Source: Mycteria americana (lineage: Eukaryota; Chordata; Aves; Ciconiiformes; Ciconiidae). Taken from it: a stretch of 64,000 nt of DNA. Where the stretch lies: NCBI RefSeq assembly GCF_035582795.1, contig NC_134366.1, positions 33,961,661 through 34,025,660 of the forward strand, in the 5' to 3' direction. Shown here piece after piece: positions 38,391 to 52,800 of the stretch. Position numbers and translations under genes: made by a program. Each line of letters begins with the position of its first letter. Positions within the stretch are counted from its first letter, which is position 1. Below the pieces are notes generated by a model. It was not told the DNA's origin and ran no database searches. It saw nothing but the letters and a program-made list of their open reading frames with translations.

Positions 38391-40634
38391 AAATTCATTA
38401 AGTAAAACGACTAATAAACATGGCGTATTATGTTGAGTTCACATTCCTAGAGATATTATTTTTGTACAGAAATGTACCAGATAATTTAAAAAAAAATCCC
38501 AAATTTGCACATGATCACTATTCTCTTGAAATTTTTCATGGTACCTACAGATAGATAAAGGGTTCTACAGATTTGACAAAACAGTATTTGAACTTCCCAC
38601 TTTCACACTGCATTACAAATTCAGTGATTTAAAAGACATAAATTAGATTTGGTAGGATCAATGATATATTTACTATATCGCCAAGAACAATTGCTGAACG
38701 ATCTTTCATCAGTCAGATGTCAGGTATGCTTGAGCACCCTGACATCAGAGGAAGATACAGGCATGTAAACAATAGGAGCTGGCTATGTTGATTACTTCAC
38801 ACAGAACTCAATAATTTTGTTAAATTCAACAGCACTTAATCATCACGCTTCTACAGAACCTGCAGAGAGGAAGGGGGAAGGGTTCTTACATTTACCAACT
38901 TGTCTTCCTAGGGATTATAAAATAAAGGGATTTCGTTTACAGTATTCAGTTCTGCAACAAAGAAAAAAGTGCACTTGAGCCCATGCATACTGTATGAGAA
39001 TGTTAACAGTACAATATGATCATCATTAAGTAGTATGATAAAAGGCTACATTGCATTAATAGAGTCCATGAGAAAAAATGATCTATATAGAGGCTTCAGC
39101 CAATTTAACTAGGTCCTTGAGAGCCTTCTATCTTCTCTTAGAACGCTTTCATAAAAGGTCTATGTTCCTCCCTCACATAAAAGGATCATTTGTTCCCATT
39201 AAGACACAAATTACTATAAGGTTCCTTGGTCAATAGCCGTATCTTACCCTCTGTTTAGCGTTCAGAAAAAAACCGGACTCTATAGGATTACTTTCTCTTC
39301 ACCCGGATAGTGGTGCTCAAACAGTTGGGGAATATGAAAAAGAAAACACAAACTGAGATATGCTGTGGCCAAACAGGATTATTTGGTTGTTACTTTATTT
39401 TTAATTGGACAGAAATTCTTCAATGAAACTAAACAGATGGATGTGGGGCCTTGATGTCAAATTTTTATTAAAATTTTACACTATGCAAAAAATAAAAAAA
39501 TTATTTAAAAAAATATTGTAGTTTTCTCTCCTTTTTATTTTCATATATACACTGAGATGCATTCAGGAATTTCCAAGTGTTTGCATATGACTAATGAAAT
39601 CCTTTTCCTGTGAGGAAACAACTAATTTTTCCAATGAGGCTTACACAGTAAAAGGTAAGGAATCTTTCAATTAAGTAGGACATAGTCTTTTACACCCAAA
39701 AAAAGTTTCAGATTTTAGTGGGGAGTTGTGTGTAAACTGTGTCTTAGTGCAACTTCCTCATCTTCTAACGTGATGTCTATCCTCTTTGAAACATGTACCC
39801 CCTTCCTTCTACAACTATCAACTTGACATACGTTCAAATACGCCAATTGAACATAAATATGATGCCCCTTCTCCACTGAAGTTACATGCAAAATGTATGC
39901 CAGGTGCTATAAGAGCAGAATATGGCCCTTAAAGCTACAGAATAATCAGAATAAAGGTTTATTTCTACTGCACCTCTGCCTTTACTAAAACCCCCATTAG
40001 ACCTAACGTTAGTTTATTTTTCAAATATGAAAGGTGAAGTAAATGTGGCATAAAAGCCACATTACCTCAACTTTTCTTTAATAAATGTACTTTTATGATG
40101 GGGCTATAACTATTTCTCCCCTCTCCTATGAACCTGCTATTCCAGAGACTGCTTCTCCTGTTAGCTCAGCCTTTACAGGAATGTTAAAAGAGCCTTACAG
40201 AGCCTCAACAGTCATAACGTAGACCAATTCCACCTGATTCTCACACATTGCACTATCTCCCAGTGCCAAAACATCCTTTTCTTCCATTGTATCACCACAG
40301 TTGTGCTTTACTTGACAGTCTGGCACTCTTCATTGCTGGCAAAACATCGACTCAGGAACGGAAGGAATCAGCATTCTTATCTATTGGGCCAGTATTCTTC
40401 TCAATGTTGCATGATGACGCACCAAATCATTTAAGACACACAAACCTTTCTGGTAGTGGTTGAATTACAAGTGAAGATGAGAAGATCCACAGGTCTTACA
40501 GATGCATTAATAATCTAATATGTGACACTAGAAGACTGGTGCAGAAATAACAGCATGTGAGTTTGAAGCCCCAGAGAATCTGCCCAAGTAATTAGTCCTG
40601 GACAAACATACACCAGCTTAATAGGTTTGAAGTG

Positions 40635-40882
40635 TCACCTTTTCTGCAAGGAAGGCGCTTGAGTAGAATGTAGTCTCTGCTTATACCTCTGCATCTGCTT
40701 TGACCGTGAATGCAGTTTGTTGAAGAGCTCATGGAACTTATTTTGTGGAAATAAGGTTTCTAGGAATCTCTCCAGAAACACGTACACCATTCTCTTATTC
40801 AGCTGAGTGTGCTGAAACATTTCAAAGACCCGAAGAATGCCTTTCCGTGTTGTTTCAGCGCCTATGATGTGCTTTAGTTCAT
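40635..40882 (-). CDS. SNX13: SNX13 window exon 12 of 12 (terminal coding exon with stop)
   Basis: 248 nt coding, residues 388-469 plus TGA at 40635-40637. It encodes the last SNX-C helices: [20 protein letters not shown], then [20 protein letters not shown], then [21 protein letters not shown] basic glutamine-rich tail follows, ending TQAPSLQKR. The acceptor is TTTTGTAG at 40883. Several residues differ from what I recall of the human protein (FLEGF to FLERF, PQYKF to PQNKF, REL to HEL), although the frame is intact. The exon continues into the 3' UTR. Confidence 0.96.
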
Positions 40883-43800
40883 CTACAAAAACAAAAGTTA
40901 CACAGAAGTTTAAGCTAAATTCTGCTTCTGTGTTAACAACAAACTTAAACTGAACTTTAAGTCTTTCAAATTATGTAGCTTGGAATTTGAAGTAACAGTG
41001 CCTCTATTATATGTAAGATGACTAAACTAAAAGTTCTCTTACAGCAGAAAGGATTTCCGAAAATTACTTCACTTTTACACTATATACGTGGAACCATGTT
41101 ATTTTACATGAAATCATGCTGATTGGAATATAGGTATTTCATGCACTAAACTTAAATCCTCTAGTGAAACTAAATACCGGGTTGGTTCTAAGAGAATTAC
41201 AGTTGCAAAGTCACAGTACATGTGAAAATGTTCACTGCTTTAATAATTAAAAACCTTTTTATTTAAATACAGTTCATACGTCAACATTTCTTTTCAACAT
41301 TTCAACAATCAGCAAGAATACTGACATTAATTCCAGTAACAATATATGGTAAGAATTATTAGGCTTCAATCCCAGACTCACTTACCTGGCATTACCTCCA
41401 GTAATTTGGTCTTTCCTGCCACTCTTGTTCTCATTCTAATAGCTTTGTCCCTCCGTGGAACAGTCTCTGCTAAAATGCCGTTGGGCCAAAAAGCATCTCT
41501 GTAACAAAAGCAAATCTGTCAAAATACATTAAAATTTTATCAAGTGAAAGGCTCTTTTTAATCCCTCAAAGCTATCTCATAAAATAAATACAAGAAAGTA
41601 TTTGCACACAACCTAACACACACTTCAAATATTAGAACAGGGAAAAGAAAAAGTGAAAGAGAAATCAAAAGCAAGAAGTACACTCAACCTATTAGTAGTT
41701 ACCATATACTTTTCCAGTACAAGAATCAGATGAAAGAAAATTTTAAGAAAATATTACACACCACAAACATTCAAATACCACATAGTTGTTACATAAAATA
41801 TACCTAAGATTTGCTTTTACCAATCAGTCTCTATTGCCACTGAGAGACTCTAGGCTTAGGTCTATCAACTGCTTCATTAGATCTCTGACTGTAGTTAACC
41901 TATTACAAACTAAAGCTGAGACAAAGTAGTTTCAGTGTAGTATAAAGCCCAACGCAAAAGACATGCCTCTGTCTAAAAAGGTATTATGCCTCAGTGAATG
42001 ACATATTCTTTTTCTGAGTAAGAAGCGCACATTCTTACTTGGTTTTATTAAAGAATAACAGAATATCTGTAAAGTATGACCCTTTGGCTAATACATTATC
42101 CTACTTCATCTCTTTCACCTCGTAAAAAAAAAGGCAAGGGGGGTGGCTTGCAGAAGCCACTAAGACTTTGAGGAAACAGAATGACAGAGCCTTTGATACT
42201 TTCAAACTCAGACTTCAGTTCTGTTGTATCTGCCCACATGCGAAACATTAGCTTAGAGCTAGGGTTTTTTTAGTAATAATTGTTTGCCTTTTAAGGCAAG
42301 ACATACATATGCCTTCATCAAGGTAAACAAGACGCTTCATCCAGTAATAGGATGAAATTCATAAGTATACCCATACTCTAGCTCTTCTAGACTGGCTAAC
42401 ACCTTTTTAAGGAAGAAGAGAAAACTCAAAAATATTCTTCCTGTGACAATTACTTTCTCTCACTTAGCACATGTAAAAAGCAGGGTATGCTCCAACTGAA
42501 ATTCTGTACAGTAATAATAATTTCCTGACATAAAAAGAATAGGAAGGATACATAGATATTAGACATCAATTGGCAAGTACTTCATATTTAACATCTATGA
42601 TAAAAGGCATACCTGAAGCGTTTCACTGCATCTGCCACTTGCTCAGGAGATGTCATCCAATCAACATGATCAACTATTTTTCTAAAATCAAAGCAACAAG
42701 TCTCTCTCATTTAATTTTTAAAACAGGGAACAAATAAGTAGAGCATTTTAAAGAGCACTCCAGGGCAAACAAAGCATAATTTCAGCTTTCTCCAACTCCA
42801 TAAGTAGGTTCTATAAAACTGCACACTAGGAAGGCAAACACTGAATCTCAATATAAAAATCTAAGCTCACTGATCACTCCTAAAGCTAAAGCCTTTTTCT
42901 TTTTGACGAAATGTACAATGACTAAGCAGACTGGAAAACTGATGTTACATCTCCCATGAACATTAGATAAATGTTCTGCTTGTAGAGCGCTCCTCTTCAT
43001 GGAGCACTCTTCAAGTTCTGCTTCTGTAAGCAAAGAACCTACCTAAAATCTCCAATTACCATACTTATGTATGCAGTTATCTCCTGTTAAAGATTATGAA
43101 GTACAGACTGATCATAAACTTTGACCTTCATTCATCAACACACACGCACAGCTCAACAGCCAAATCTAGTATGTTTACAGAAATGATATACACATCTGTG
43201 TATCACCATAATACCAGGATTATTTCCCTAAACATAATTTGAATTTAGTTTTCAAAGAAACAGGAAAACACAGTTTTGGTGCATAATGCCATTAAACCCC
43301 AAGAATCTGCTAGGACAAGGTATGACTGCCGAACCAGAGGAAGCTGTGAGTATCTGGAATAGCTCCAAATGCAGAAACAAAATAGTTCTGCACACATCTC
43401 TGCAATAAGAAAGCAGCAGCCTGTGCACAAACTCAACTAGTTATACTACAATCTGAAAACAGCAAAAACTATTCAGAGTTGTTCAACAGGGCAGCATGTT
43501 TTTGGAAGCACAGTTCTCAAGATAATTGTCACCCGGCCATGAGGAATTATTTGAAAAACACCCAGTATTATTAGATGGCTGCATCACTACTGGTACCACA
43601 AGAACTGTCTATATGTTTAACAGTGATTATGAAAATATCCAAAATATACTTGTGAAGGGTAAAAAGTAATGATACAGTGAGGAATGTCCTGAAAAAGTAA
43701 AAGGAAACTACTTCTCACCTGCAAGAAATTAAGTTTTTCATTCATGGCACTAATCCAAAGTGACAATTTAGTGCCCAGCTTGTTTCTGGAAATTTTTTTG

Positions 43801-46800
43801 TTCTATATTTTTATTTACATTTCAGAAACAAATTATTAGAAGGGAAAGCCTGGAAACAGTAGATTTCTAAGCTGAGGGCAAGAAACATTACTTATTTAGC
43901 ACTACTAATTTGCTTTGCATTTGCATGAAAAAGTGTATATGTGAATTACAGAGAACATGGTGGGGGCAGAACGGACCCCGTAACAGTTGTGTGTGTGTGT
44001 GTGTGTCCCCATCTTTTAAAGTGTGAGAGCAAAAACTTAACATAGCAACTCAGTACGGTTCACATAATTTGACAGTGCCAGTGTACGTTTGTGGCATCAA
44101 AGAGATGTAAACAGAAATAGTGCAGAAAGTAATAAACAGTATTAACAACAAAAAGTATAGTGTAAAACAGGGGGCAAAAAGCACAGACACCATCAGTATT
44201 GTTACATTCACAGAAACGTGAACTCTTGTTGATATGTGAGAGCTCTTTTGGAAGTTCTCTGGCATATAAGAGTTACTGGAATTTGTCTTTCAGCAATGTT
44301 TTGTGTTTATCTCCATTTTACACCACACTTGTACTTGGTTTATTGATCCTCTTCAAGGGCAATGCATGCAGATCTAAACCACAATAATTTAGTAATACCA
44401 AAAAGGATTTGTAGACACAGTCTACATAGTCTCACTCACACGATCGCTCTATATAAGAAAAGCAGTACCTATTAATTGTGTCACCGTATGTTGCTCTAAT
44501 AAGCTGCTGAAGCAGATTTTTTATATTTCTTCTTAACCACTGATTTCTTTCCTTTAAATCAAAGACTTCATCCATAAGGAGGAGCATTACTCTCAGCGGA
44601 ATATTGTCATCCACCTAATCAAGCGAGTAAAAGTATGATCAGTAAACTTTTATTTCAGTTCAAGAAAGCTACAGTTCTAGTAGCTACTTCACAGGTCAAA
44701 TGCTTCAGTATAAGCAGAACAATGACAGAAACACTTTGCTCTCTATTCCCTAAATCTTCTATAACATCACTAATAGCAAAGAAAGATTGAAAATTAAAGT
44801 AGGCTTAAATCCATTGAATTTTTGAAATAAGACAAAAAGAAAGTTATTTCACCAAAGCTGAACAAAGTTAATACAAGTAAATATGTCCTAAAGACAGTGC
44901 TTGTCCCTAATCCCTTCCTTTGGTAGCTATGCTTCCAACTGCCCAACATGAGAACTCTGGAAGGAGCTTTTCTTTAGTATCTTTTTCTTATGGATGCACT
45001 GCACCAAATTCAGAACCTCCTAAGAACAATGACACTTCACTGCAACGAACTGCTTTTTATTTAGATATTGTTCTAGCCGGCATGGCTATTAAGTGCTTGT
45101 AGATTAAGAAAAGCATCATCATTTTATTATTTAACAGAAGATGTTACACAGATCAGCTTACAAAAAAACAACTTTCGTGGAAATCCTAAAACAGAGGATT
45201 CAGTAACTATGTAAAAGTTTTTACAGATGGATGGCATACACTTGCAGTAACTGTAAACATTTTTTCAAATATTAAAATTGGAGGGAGAGTTTAATAAATT
45301 GTGTCGTATGAAAGTATTAGATTTTCATCTTAGTTGTGATTACTGTTTCTCTTATAGAAACAACAGCAGCTTCTCATGGCTTGCTTATATACTGAATACA
45401 AGCCTACATATTTTTAAGGTATTGCATAAAAAGACAGCATTTGGAGTTACAGCTGTATTACACAAGAGACCAGAAATATTTATCTCAAATACAACAAATG
45501 AATTTGATTTTTTCACTGATTCATTATTTAAACTTTATATTTATTATTAAAACTTTATAGAATAGCAAGCTAAAATCTTACTATAGCCTCAGCAAAATTT
45601 ATTTAAAGACTGAATGCACTTTCTCTGTTTTTTTTTTTTAATTAGGATTTTTACATTCTAAGCATAACATTCAGAATTTTGGTTTGTATTTGAAATCTGA
45701 TACAGCTCTACCTGGAAGAGAAGTAGCTTGCACTGTATTGTTAATCCTATGCTGGAAAAAGTAGCAAGATCTCACAGGTATGTGGACATTTTTTTGGTGG
45801 ACTACACAAGTACATCTTTATATACAACTGGAACACAGACAGTGGATTCATAATCCAGCTGGAGATTCTATAGATGCATGCCTCATTTTTACAGTACTGC
45901 TTCTTCATGTAAAATTCCATTCAAAGTGTCATATTTTTTGTCTGATTTAGTGCCTGTAAGTTGTGAACAATGCATCTTAAAAGAGCAGTTGAGAGTTGAA
46001 AGGCTTTAAAGCATTTGAAGTCTGCCTTCCAGAAACACTTGGTACGTTAACTTAGAAGCTATCAAGAATTGTAGCTTCTATTCATTTTACAGAAGATCAG
46101 TGAAATATTTGCAGAGAAGCTGCTCGTATACTTGAATGATATTATTTTGTTTTGCCTGTGCAAAACAGAAGCCTCAGGAGTATCAAAGATACACATTTGT
46201 AATTACAAATTTACGGATACAGTCTGATATGGTGAAAACTAATGGGGAAAAAGAAAACCCAGAAGAACTCAAGGCTATGTTATTTGAGCAAAAATATGTC
46301 TACCAAACCATCATAGCAGTTATGCACAGGAAGACAAACTGGAATGCTTTGATGTGACCAAAAAACCCAAAATGTGAAGGGCAGAACAGGTGCAGATTTA
46401 TGACCATAGCAAATTGCATATAATCACTGGTAATCTTTATGGCCTTTCTGTCCTACTTAGAGATAAAAGTTTTTTCCAATTGTTTTCACATATATGATGA
46501 ATGTTTCAATCAAAACAATAGCAAAATACCATAGCTTATGATAACATCAAGAGCTTAAACTTCACTTTCAAGTTTCTAATATTACTACTTCATACATTTT
46601 AGGTATCTACATACTAAAAGTTTATTCTTTAGGAAAACTTTCTGAAGATTTTTTCCATAAAAACATAGCAAACTACTTCTGACCCATTAAACAAATGCCC
46701 CCTAAAAGGTCTCATCAGAAATCAGAATCCATAAAATGCCAACGGAAATGGTACTAACAGTCTGGTACCTTTCTATCTTTGAACAGACAGAAACTGGAGG

Positions 46801-49800
46801 GAGGAGGAGAAAAAAATCCCCAAACAACCTCCCACCCACAAAACACAGACGCAGTAGCATCTACAGTCTAAGTTATTCCACTGTTGCGCAAACTATTTTA
46901 GTACTAACAAATATGTTAATTTTAGAAGGAAGCTTGTAAGTTTCTTTTTAAAAAGTTAAGAACTGTTTGTAAGTGCCTGGTATAATATCAGAAAATAATA
47001 AATACACAGTTTAACATAAAATAAGTAACTCATTAATTTGGTTTTAGAGGAGTCAGCTTTGAAAGGACAAATGTCAGACTCACGTTGTCATCAATTGGTG
47101 CTGCAACACGGCAATGGTCAGGATCTGAATAGGTTTTCTGGATCAAAGGAGGCACCTACAATGAAAAGAGGTAATGTTTATGAAGTAAAAAATACTTTAG
47201 AATACCAATAAATCAGATCAATTTTCATAATCAATTTGGTTATGAAAATGAAAACCAAACATTTGGTCAAAAGTCAGTTGCGTATTAACGCAGATAAATA
47301 TACAGTAGTCCTTTCATCTTCCAACAAATCAAGCCTGTAGGTATTCCTCTATAGCTATCAAAGTTATCAACACCTTTAAGACAATCCACATATATTGTCT
47401 CAACTGCCTAATACTTCAACTGAAAAACACGTAGAAATTCATATGGGACTGATACTTCTGGTATTTCCTCTTGATCTTAAGTCCTGCCTTAGTCACAGAC
47501 TTCCCAGTCAGTATAACTGCAGATACATTGTTAGTCACACACCAGGGAAGTTACCAGCAATGAGAAAGTCCAGACCCAATCATTTTACCTCACAAGTAAT
47601 GAAAATAACAAACAAAAAAACCCCACAGCCCCATCCACCCCACCCCCAACCACAGATTTGTTATTCCCTTTCATGATTTAAGGGTTAACTCATCTCAGTT
47701 GCTGTTCTGCATCTGCCACATATAACTGTTTTGGTAACACAAAATGGAACAATCCCTGATCACAGACCTTACAGCTACACACAGAAAGAGGAGGGCAAGG
47801 GAAAGGAAGGTAAGAGGGACATGTTAGGGAGATTACTACTTTCATAGAACTTTTAGATAGCATGCCATGCTACCATTCCCCAGCTCTAAGGTATTACATT
47901 TTAGGAATATAAGAGATGAGGAAAGATGGCAGGAAAGACAGAAAGAAAATTTAATTAAAAACAGAATCCAGCAAGAAATAAGCAGAAAAGAAGCTATCTC
48001 CTTATTCTAAGTTTCATAATATATGGGGTTTTTGTAATGAAAGCAGCAGATGCAGTAAACTAGCTTTATGAGAATGGGGGTAAAAAAATAAGCAAATCAG
48101 TGACTCTCATTCTTCTCAAGTGGCTGCATCGAATTCAGTGAAGAAGGATCACTCTAACAGTCTGTAGATGCCATCTTAAAATGTGTTACTTAATAGCAAA
48201 TAGAACTCCATGTTTATAGCAAAAATGACTGCTGAACCTTAGGTTAGGTATAGGTATAAAAGAGATTGCTTTCCTGTCTAATGACTTGGCTCTTCATTAT
48301 AGTATACAACATAAATTTAAGTGAGTCAATAGCTAATCTCCTATTAATTCACTAGTATGTATTTAAACTACCAAATATTTTCTTACCTTGAAAAATGATT
48401 GCTTTATGTCTTGTCCCAATCTCTCTGACATTTTACCCATGTTGTCTGACATTTTAGTCATTCCCTCTGCCAGGCTGTCAGGGAGAGACTTGACTGCATT
48501 TGATACATTTCTCATAGAGTTACGCAGTGGGTTTACAAATGTGTCCATCTGAAGGGGAAGATGTTTAACCAGAATTGTATAATCTATGAGGACACCAGTA
48601 TATTAATACACTATGAGAAGTATCACACTGTTCCAGAGAACAATAATATAAAGAACAACTCAAATTGCTTAACTCCATTACAGAATGCAGAATAAAGCTC
48701 TAGCTTCAACTTAAACTTCTTATTCCTTACAGCCCTACTGTAACTATTTACATCTTTCAACAGATCTTTTTCCTGAGTCATTTCCATTTCTCATCCCTCA
48801 GCTTTTCTTAGCTTGAATTTATTTTCCTTTTCTTCTTCATTCAATGCAATTTCTCCCTTCCAAGCTTCCTACTTCCAGATGTTTCACTTCTGCTTTCAAC
48901 TCTTCATCTTTGAAACATGCCTCTTTTAAACAGCACTGGAGTAATATGCTTTAATATCATGGCAAGTATAATTAAAAACATAAAGTAGTTCCATAGAAAC
49001 TGTTACAATTTTTCTTTCAGTATATACTCTAAATTCAGTCCAAACAGAGACACAAATACTAGTGTGATGTCTTTAAAAAGTTAAGTTTATGAAGAACCTG
49101 ATAAGCTGGAAATCAATTCTTACTCAGTCATTACATAAACCTTGATAAATATTTAACTGTTTCACTGTTAAATATTTAAGGAATATAGGTAGAACAACTT
49201 GATGTGACAATACAATTGCAGATGCTTTTTATATTAAAATCACTGAAAGTTTAGAAATGGCTATATTTGCAGAGCAGATGCTCACACAAACTGGTCAACT
49301 GAACAAAGAATCACTTGTCAGAAGAGAGTTCTGGTGGCTTAACAAAAAGGGTGCACAGCTCTGAGCGCCGAATTTGACCAATGACTCTGAATGGTTAAAA
49401 TGGCTAAATACATAACAGCTGCTTTTGAAGGGAAATGCATTTCATCTTTTGGGCTGAAGAGTGGAGAGCATGGTAACAGCAGCAAATACAGAGTAAAGAA
49501 CTGAAAAAAGAAATTAGAAGGAATGAGACTACAACAACAACAAAAAAAATCACAGATGTCTGACAGGAAGTAACTTGCAATGAACACACTTTTAAAGTAG
49601 TCTTGGTGCAATACACTGTGTCTGATTTAAATATTTTATTTCCTTGTCATACAAATAAATTTACCTGTTATAAAAAGAGTAAATTTTTGGTTCCATATGT
49701 CCTCAGATACTTTGCCACTCACAAAGTATTAAAGCAACTCACGTGCAAGTATATCTATATAGCTTGCTTGCTATATAGCCGTTTAATATGAGGTCAACAT

Positions 49801-52800
49801 CTCTGTTTAATGCAATCATTGCACTAATGAATGCTCTAAAGTTCCCTTGACAGTGCAAAACATTCTTACCTTCCGTGCAAAATCCCCCTTCCCTTTGCTG
49901 TAGGCTTTATTCTCCAGGAAGTCATACACATAATGGGCTAAAGCTGGAGAAGCCTTCATCATTTCAGGATTTAACAAGAGCTGAGTGAAATAATTTGTAA
50001 AAGGTGCTTTTTAATACATAATGAAAAAGGCAATACGATTCAGTTCAGTAAAAGTTGACTATGCAACAAAGACACTACATCTTGCAATGTATTTTCTCAT
50101 TCATTCTCTAAATTTTATTCCAACATTACACTATTCTCAAGATGGAAACAACATGCTTCATGGTAATTCCCATAATTTTAACTAGTATGTTAATTATAGC
50201 ATGTCACAGAAAAATACACACCTTTATGACCACTCAAACGGCTTCTAAAACTCCAAGAAAAAAAAAATAGCTGTGACTGGAAAAAAAACTTGCTATTAAA
50301 AATGGGGCACATATCTCACAAAGGAAAACATATTAGCACTCTATACAGGACAATGAGATTTCACAATGTTTTATTTATCTTCATTATTTATTGTTAACAT
50401 GTCCATTGATTTGGTCAACATATTTTAATGCTAAATGACCAGAAAGTCCCTACCAAGCAGGACAACTGAATTCCTTTATTTGGACTGATACAGGCCTTAT
50501 GTGAATGGAGAAGCTGTGTGGTTGTGCTACACCACCAGAGCAGGTGCCATGCCACTCCTTATGCAACAGCACAAGAGAAAGTAACCACAAACATGAGTGT
50601 AACAGAAGAATGTTAAATGGTGTAGAGCTCAAAACCAACACAGATGGAACCTCACCAGCTCAGAGGAGCTGGGAGAGAACCAGCTGAGAATAAACCAAAA
50701 CAGCAAAGAAAAGGCAAACTTATTAGATAATATGAAGTTCTTAACGGTATACTATCTAGGATTGTATACCACCTACAACACAGCATGATAGCAAATTTTC
50801 TACCACAGAAAAAAGAATTCCAACCTAAAGCACAACCAAAAAAACATAACAGCTTACCTGTAAATATGCATTTAAATCTTTTTTCCTCTTTTCCAAAAAT
50901 TCTCTGTCCATATTGTTAAATGTCTTTTTGCCAGGAAGTTTCAGTATATTTGCAAGGTTTTCAAACTAGAAAAAAAGAGAAGATTTTTTTTTTTCTGTTT
51001 TCAAAAGAGTTTCAAATCACCATATAAGCTCAGAAATGATAGGGGTCATTATATTCACCTATTCTTATCTACCATATAACACCTGACAATTTCTGCATCA
51101 AGCCCAGAACTCAGATTCCTTGGAGAAGCCAAAATGAAAGGCAGGCTGTCAAGATCAAATGCAGGAAAATTATCAGGAGACTGTTAAGGGCAAAATTTAA
51201 TTTCTGAACACACACGTGACACTCACTTTTGAAATACAGACTAGTATAGTGTGCAAATTATTCCTGTCATTACACCTGCTCAAAAAGGTTTAAGCTCAAG
51301 ATTTATCATTATTATTTGTACAGAAGTTAGTAGGGTTATGAGACTACATCAAGAGAACTTGCAAATCTTTCTAAAACATCTTCCCTTTCCTCTCCTGATC
51401 AAACCTACTAAGGAAATGATTAAGTGGAGTGGATGGCAGCACCCAGTTTACACATAGGTTATCATACCATGCTTGACATGCCATCACCTGTGCCTTTTCT
51501 CCAGGTAATGACAGTGATTGGCACTGGTTGACATGTCTTCCACTGTTCCAGTTTTACAGAAAGAACTGGTGTTCCAGGGCAGCAGCAAGGAAAGAAGAGG
51601 CCCTAACACTTAAGAAGGTTGAACATATCTGCTACAATGCACAAAAATATAAAAGTGACAAGAATAAAACTTGAAGAATCAGGATTATCCATATATAGAA
51701 TCCAGACTTCCTATAAGTAATAAATAATATTCTAAAGGGGGTAAAGAGAGAAAGGTATAGTATCGGGACTTTAAGAAACAACCTGGAAAAAGGTTGTATC
51801 CTTTTCTCTCTAGAGAAGACCACAAAATTACAGATTTAATGAGAGATTGATTCCACTCAGTCCCTGCAAGGTGTCTTTTTGCAAAGACATCATTAAACTT
51901 TGGAAGGTCACAAAGCTCATATAACATTTATGGCCTGAGGAAGCACCAAAGAATAACTGTTTCCAACTTTACAACTCCCATTCCCTTGCAAATAGGTCAC
52001 ATGGGAAAATAACTGAACGGAAGATGGTCTAGTTTTTATTTGGATACTTGCATCTAAACAGAAGCAATGTAAGCAAAGAACAGCCTCTCTTTTAAATATA
52101 GGTATCTACTTCAAATGATATTTATTACATTACTGACTAAAGAAACTGGTGTGAATCTATTCAGTACTTAAGGAAAAAAGCTCATACAGGTACTATACAC
52201 AGCTAACTTCAATTCCATTTTGGATCAAGTATCTATTTTCTCTGAAAAACATAAACAATAATCCCTGCCCTTCCTATTAATTTTAAAGAAAAGATTCTAA
52301 CCTTTACCCTTAACATGTCAATAAAAATGTCTCAGACAAGCACACAAGAACAGTGTTCAGTGTATCAGTGACATTCCTGTGCCCATAAACTCAGCAGGAA
52401 TGTCTATTTTATTGTCAGAACAAAGCAAAATTGTTGAGAGTTTCTGAGATGCTACAATGAAGCACAGGAATTTCTTTACTTTTTGCAATCTTCATGCTGG
52501 AGGATAACATTTCCTTATTCTGTAAATTCAAAGAACTCAGATTTAGCAACAAGAAATTTCTGAGCTTTCATATTTTGAAAATTTTTGCTTCTGCCATTTT
52601 TTCTAATCATTTACTGATAGGTCAGTTTTAAATGACTGCCCCATATCAGCAGAACATTAACTCAATATAAGGTCATGGAACCCATACCTGTTTCAACAGG
52701 TCAGGGGTTCTTCAAAACAGTGAATTAATTAAAAAAAAAAAAAATAAAATCAATTTGAAGAGGAGAACAAAAATTGGTATTTCAAGTTTATTGACAACAC

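Larger units (their letters stand above)
37335..40634 (-). other. SNX13: Probable SNX13 3' UTR, distal end uncertain
   Basis: AT-rich minus-strand sequence follows the SNX13 stop with no further coding exon. Several AATAAA hexamers occur on the minus strand (plus-strand TTTATT), for example near 40014, 39960, 39534, 39465, 39395, 37800 and at 37357-37362. The last is followed on the minus strand by a T-rich stretch containing TGTTTATTTTT, typical of a cleavage region, so I place a possible distal end near 37340. A UTR of about 3.3 kb would be reasonable for this gene. Which signal is used cannot be told from sequence alone. Confidence 0.4.
40883..44468 (-). other. SNX13: SNX13 introns between window exons 9 and 12
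   Basis: Introns 42682-44468, 41499-42612 and 40883-41385. The first carries the (TG)n microsatellite. Nothing else is recognised. Confidence 0.85.
44615..49869 (-). other. SNX13: SNX13 introns between window exons 6 and 9
   Basis: Introns 48549-49869, 47156-48386 and 44615-47083. They are AT-rich. The only notable content is the G-quadruplex motif at 47621-47647. The exon phases close without an additional exon. Confidence 0.85.
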
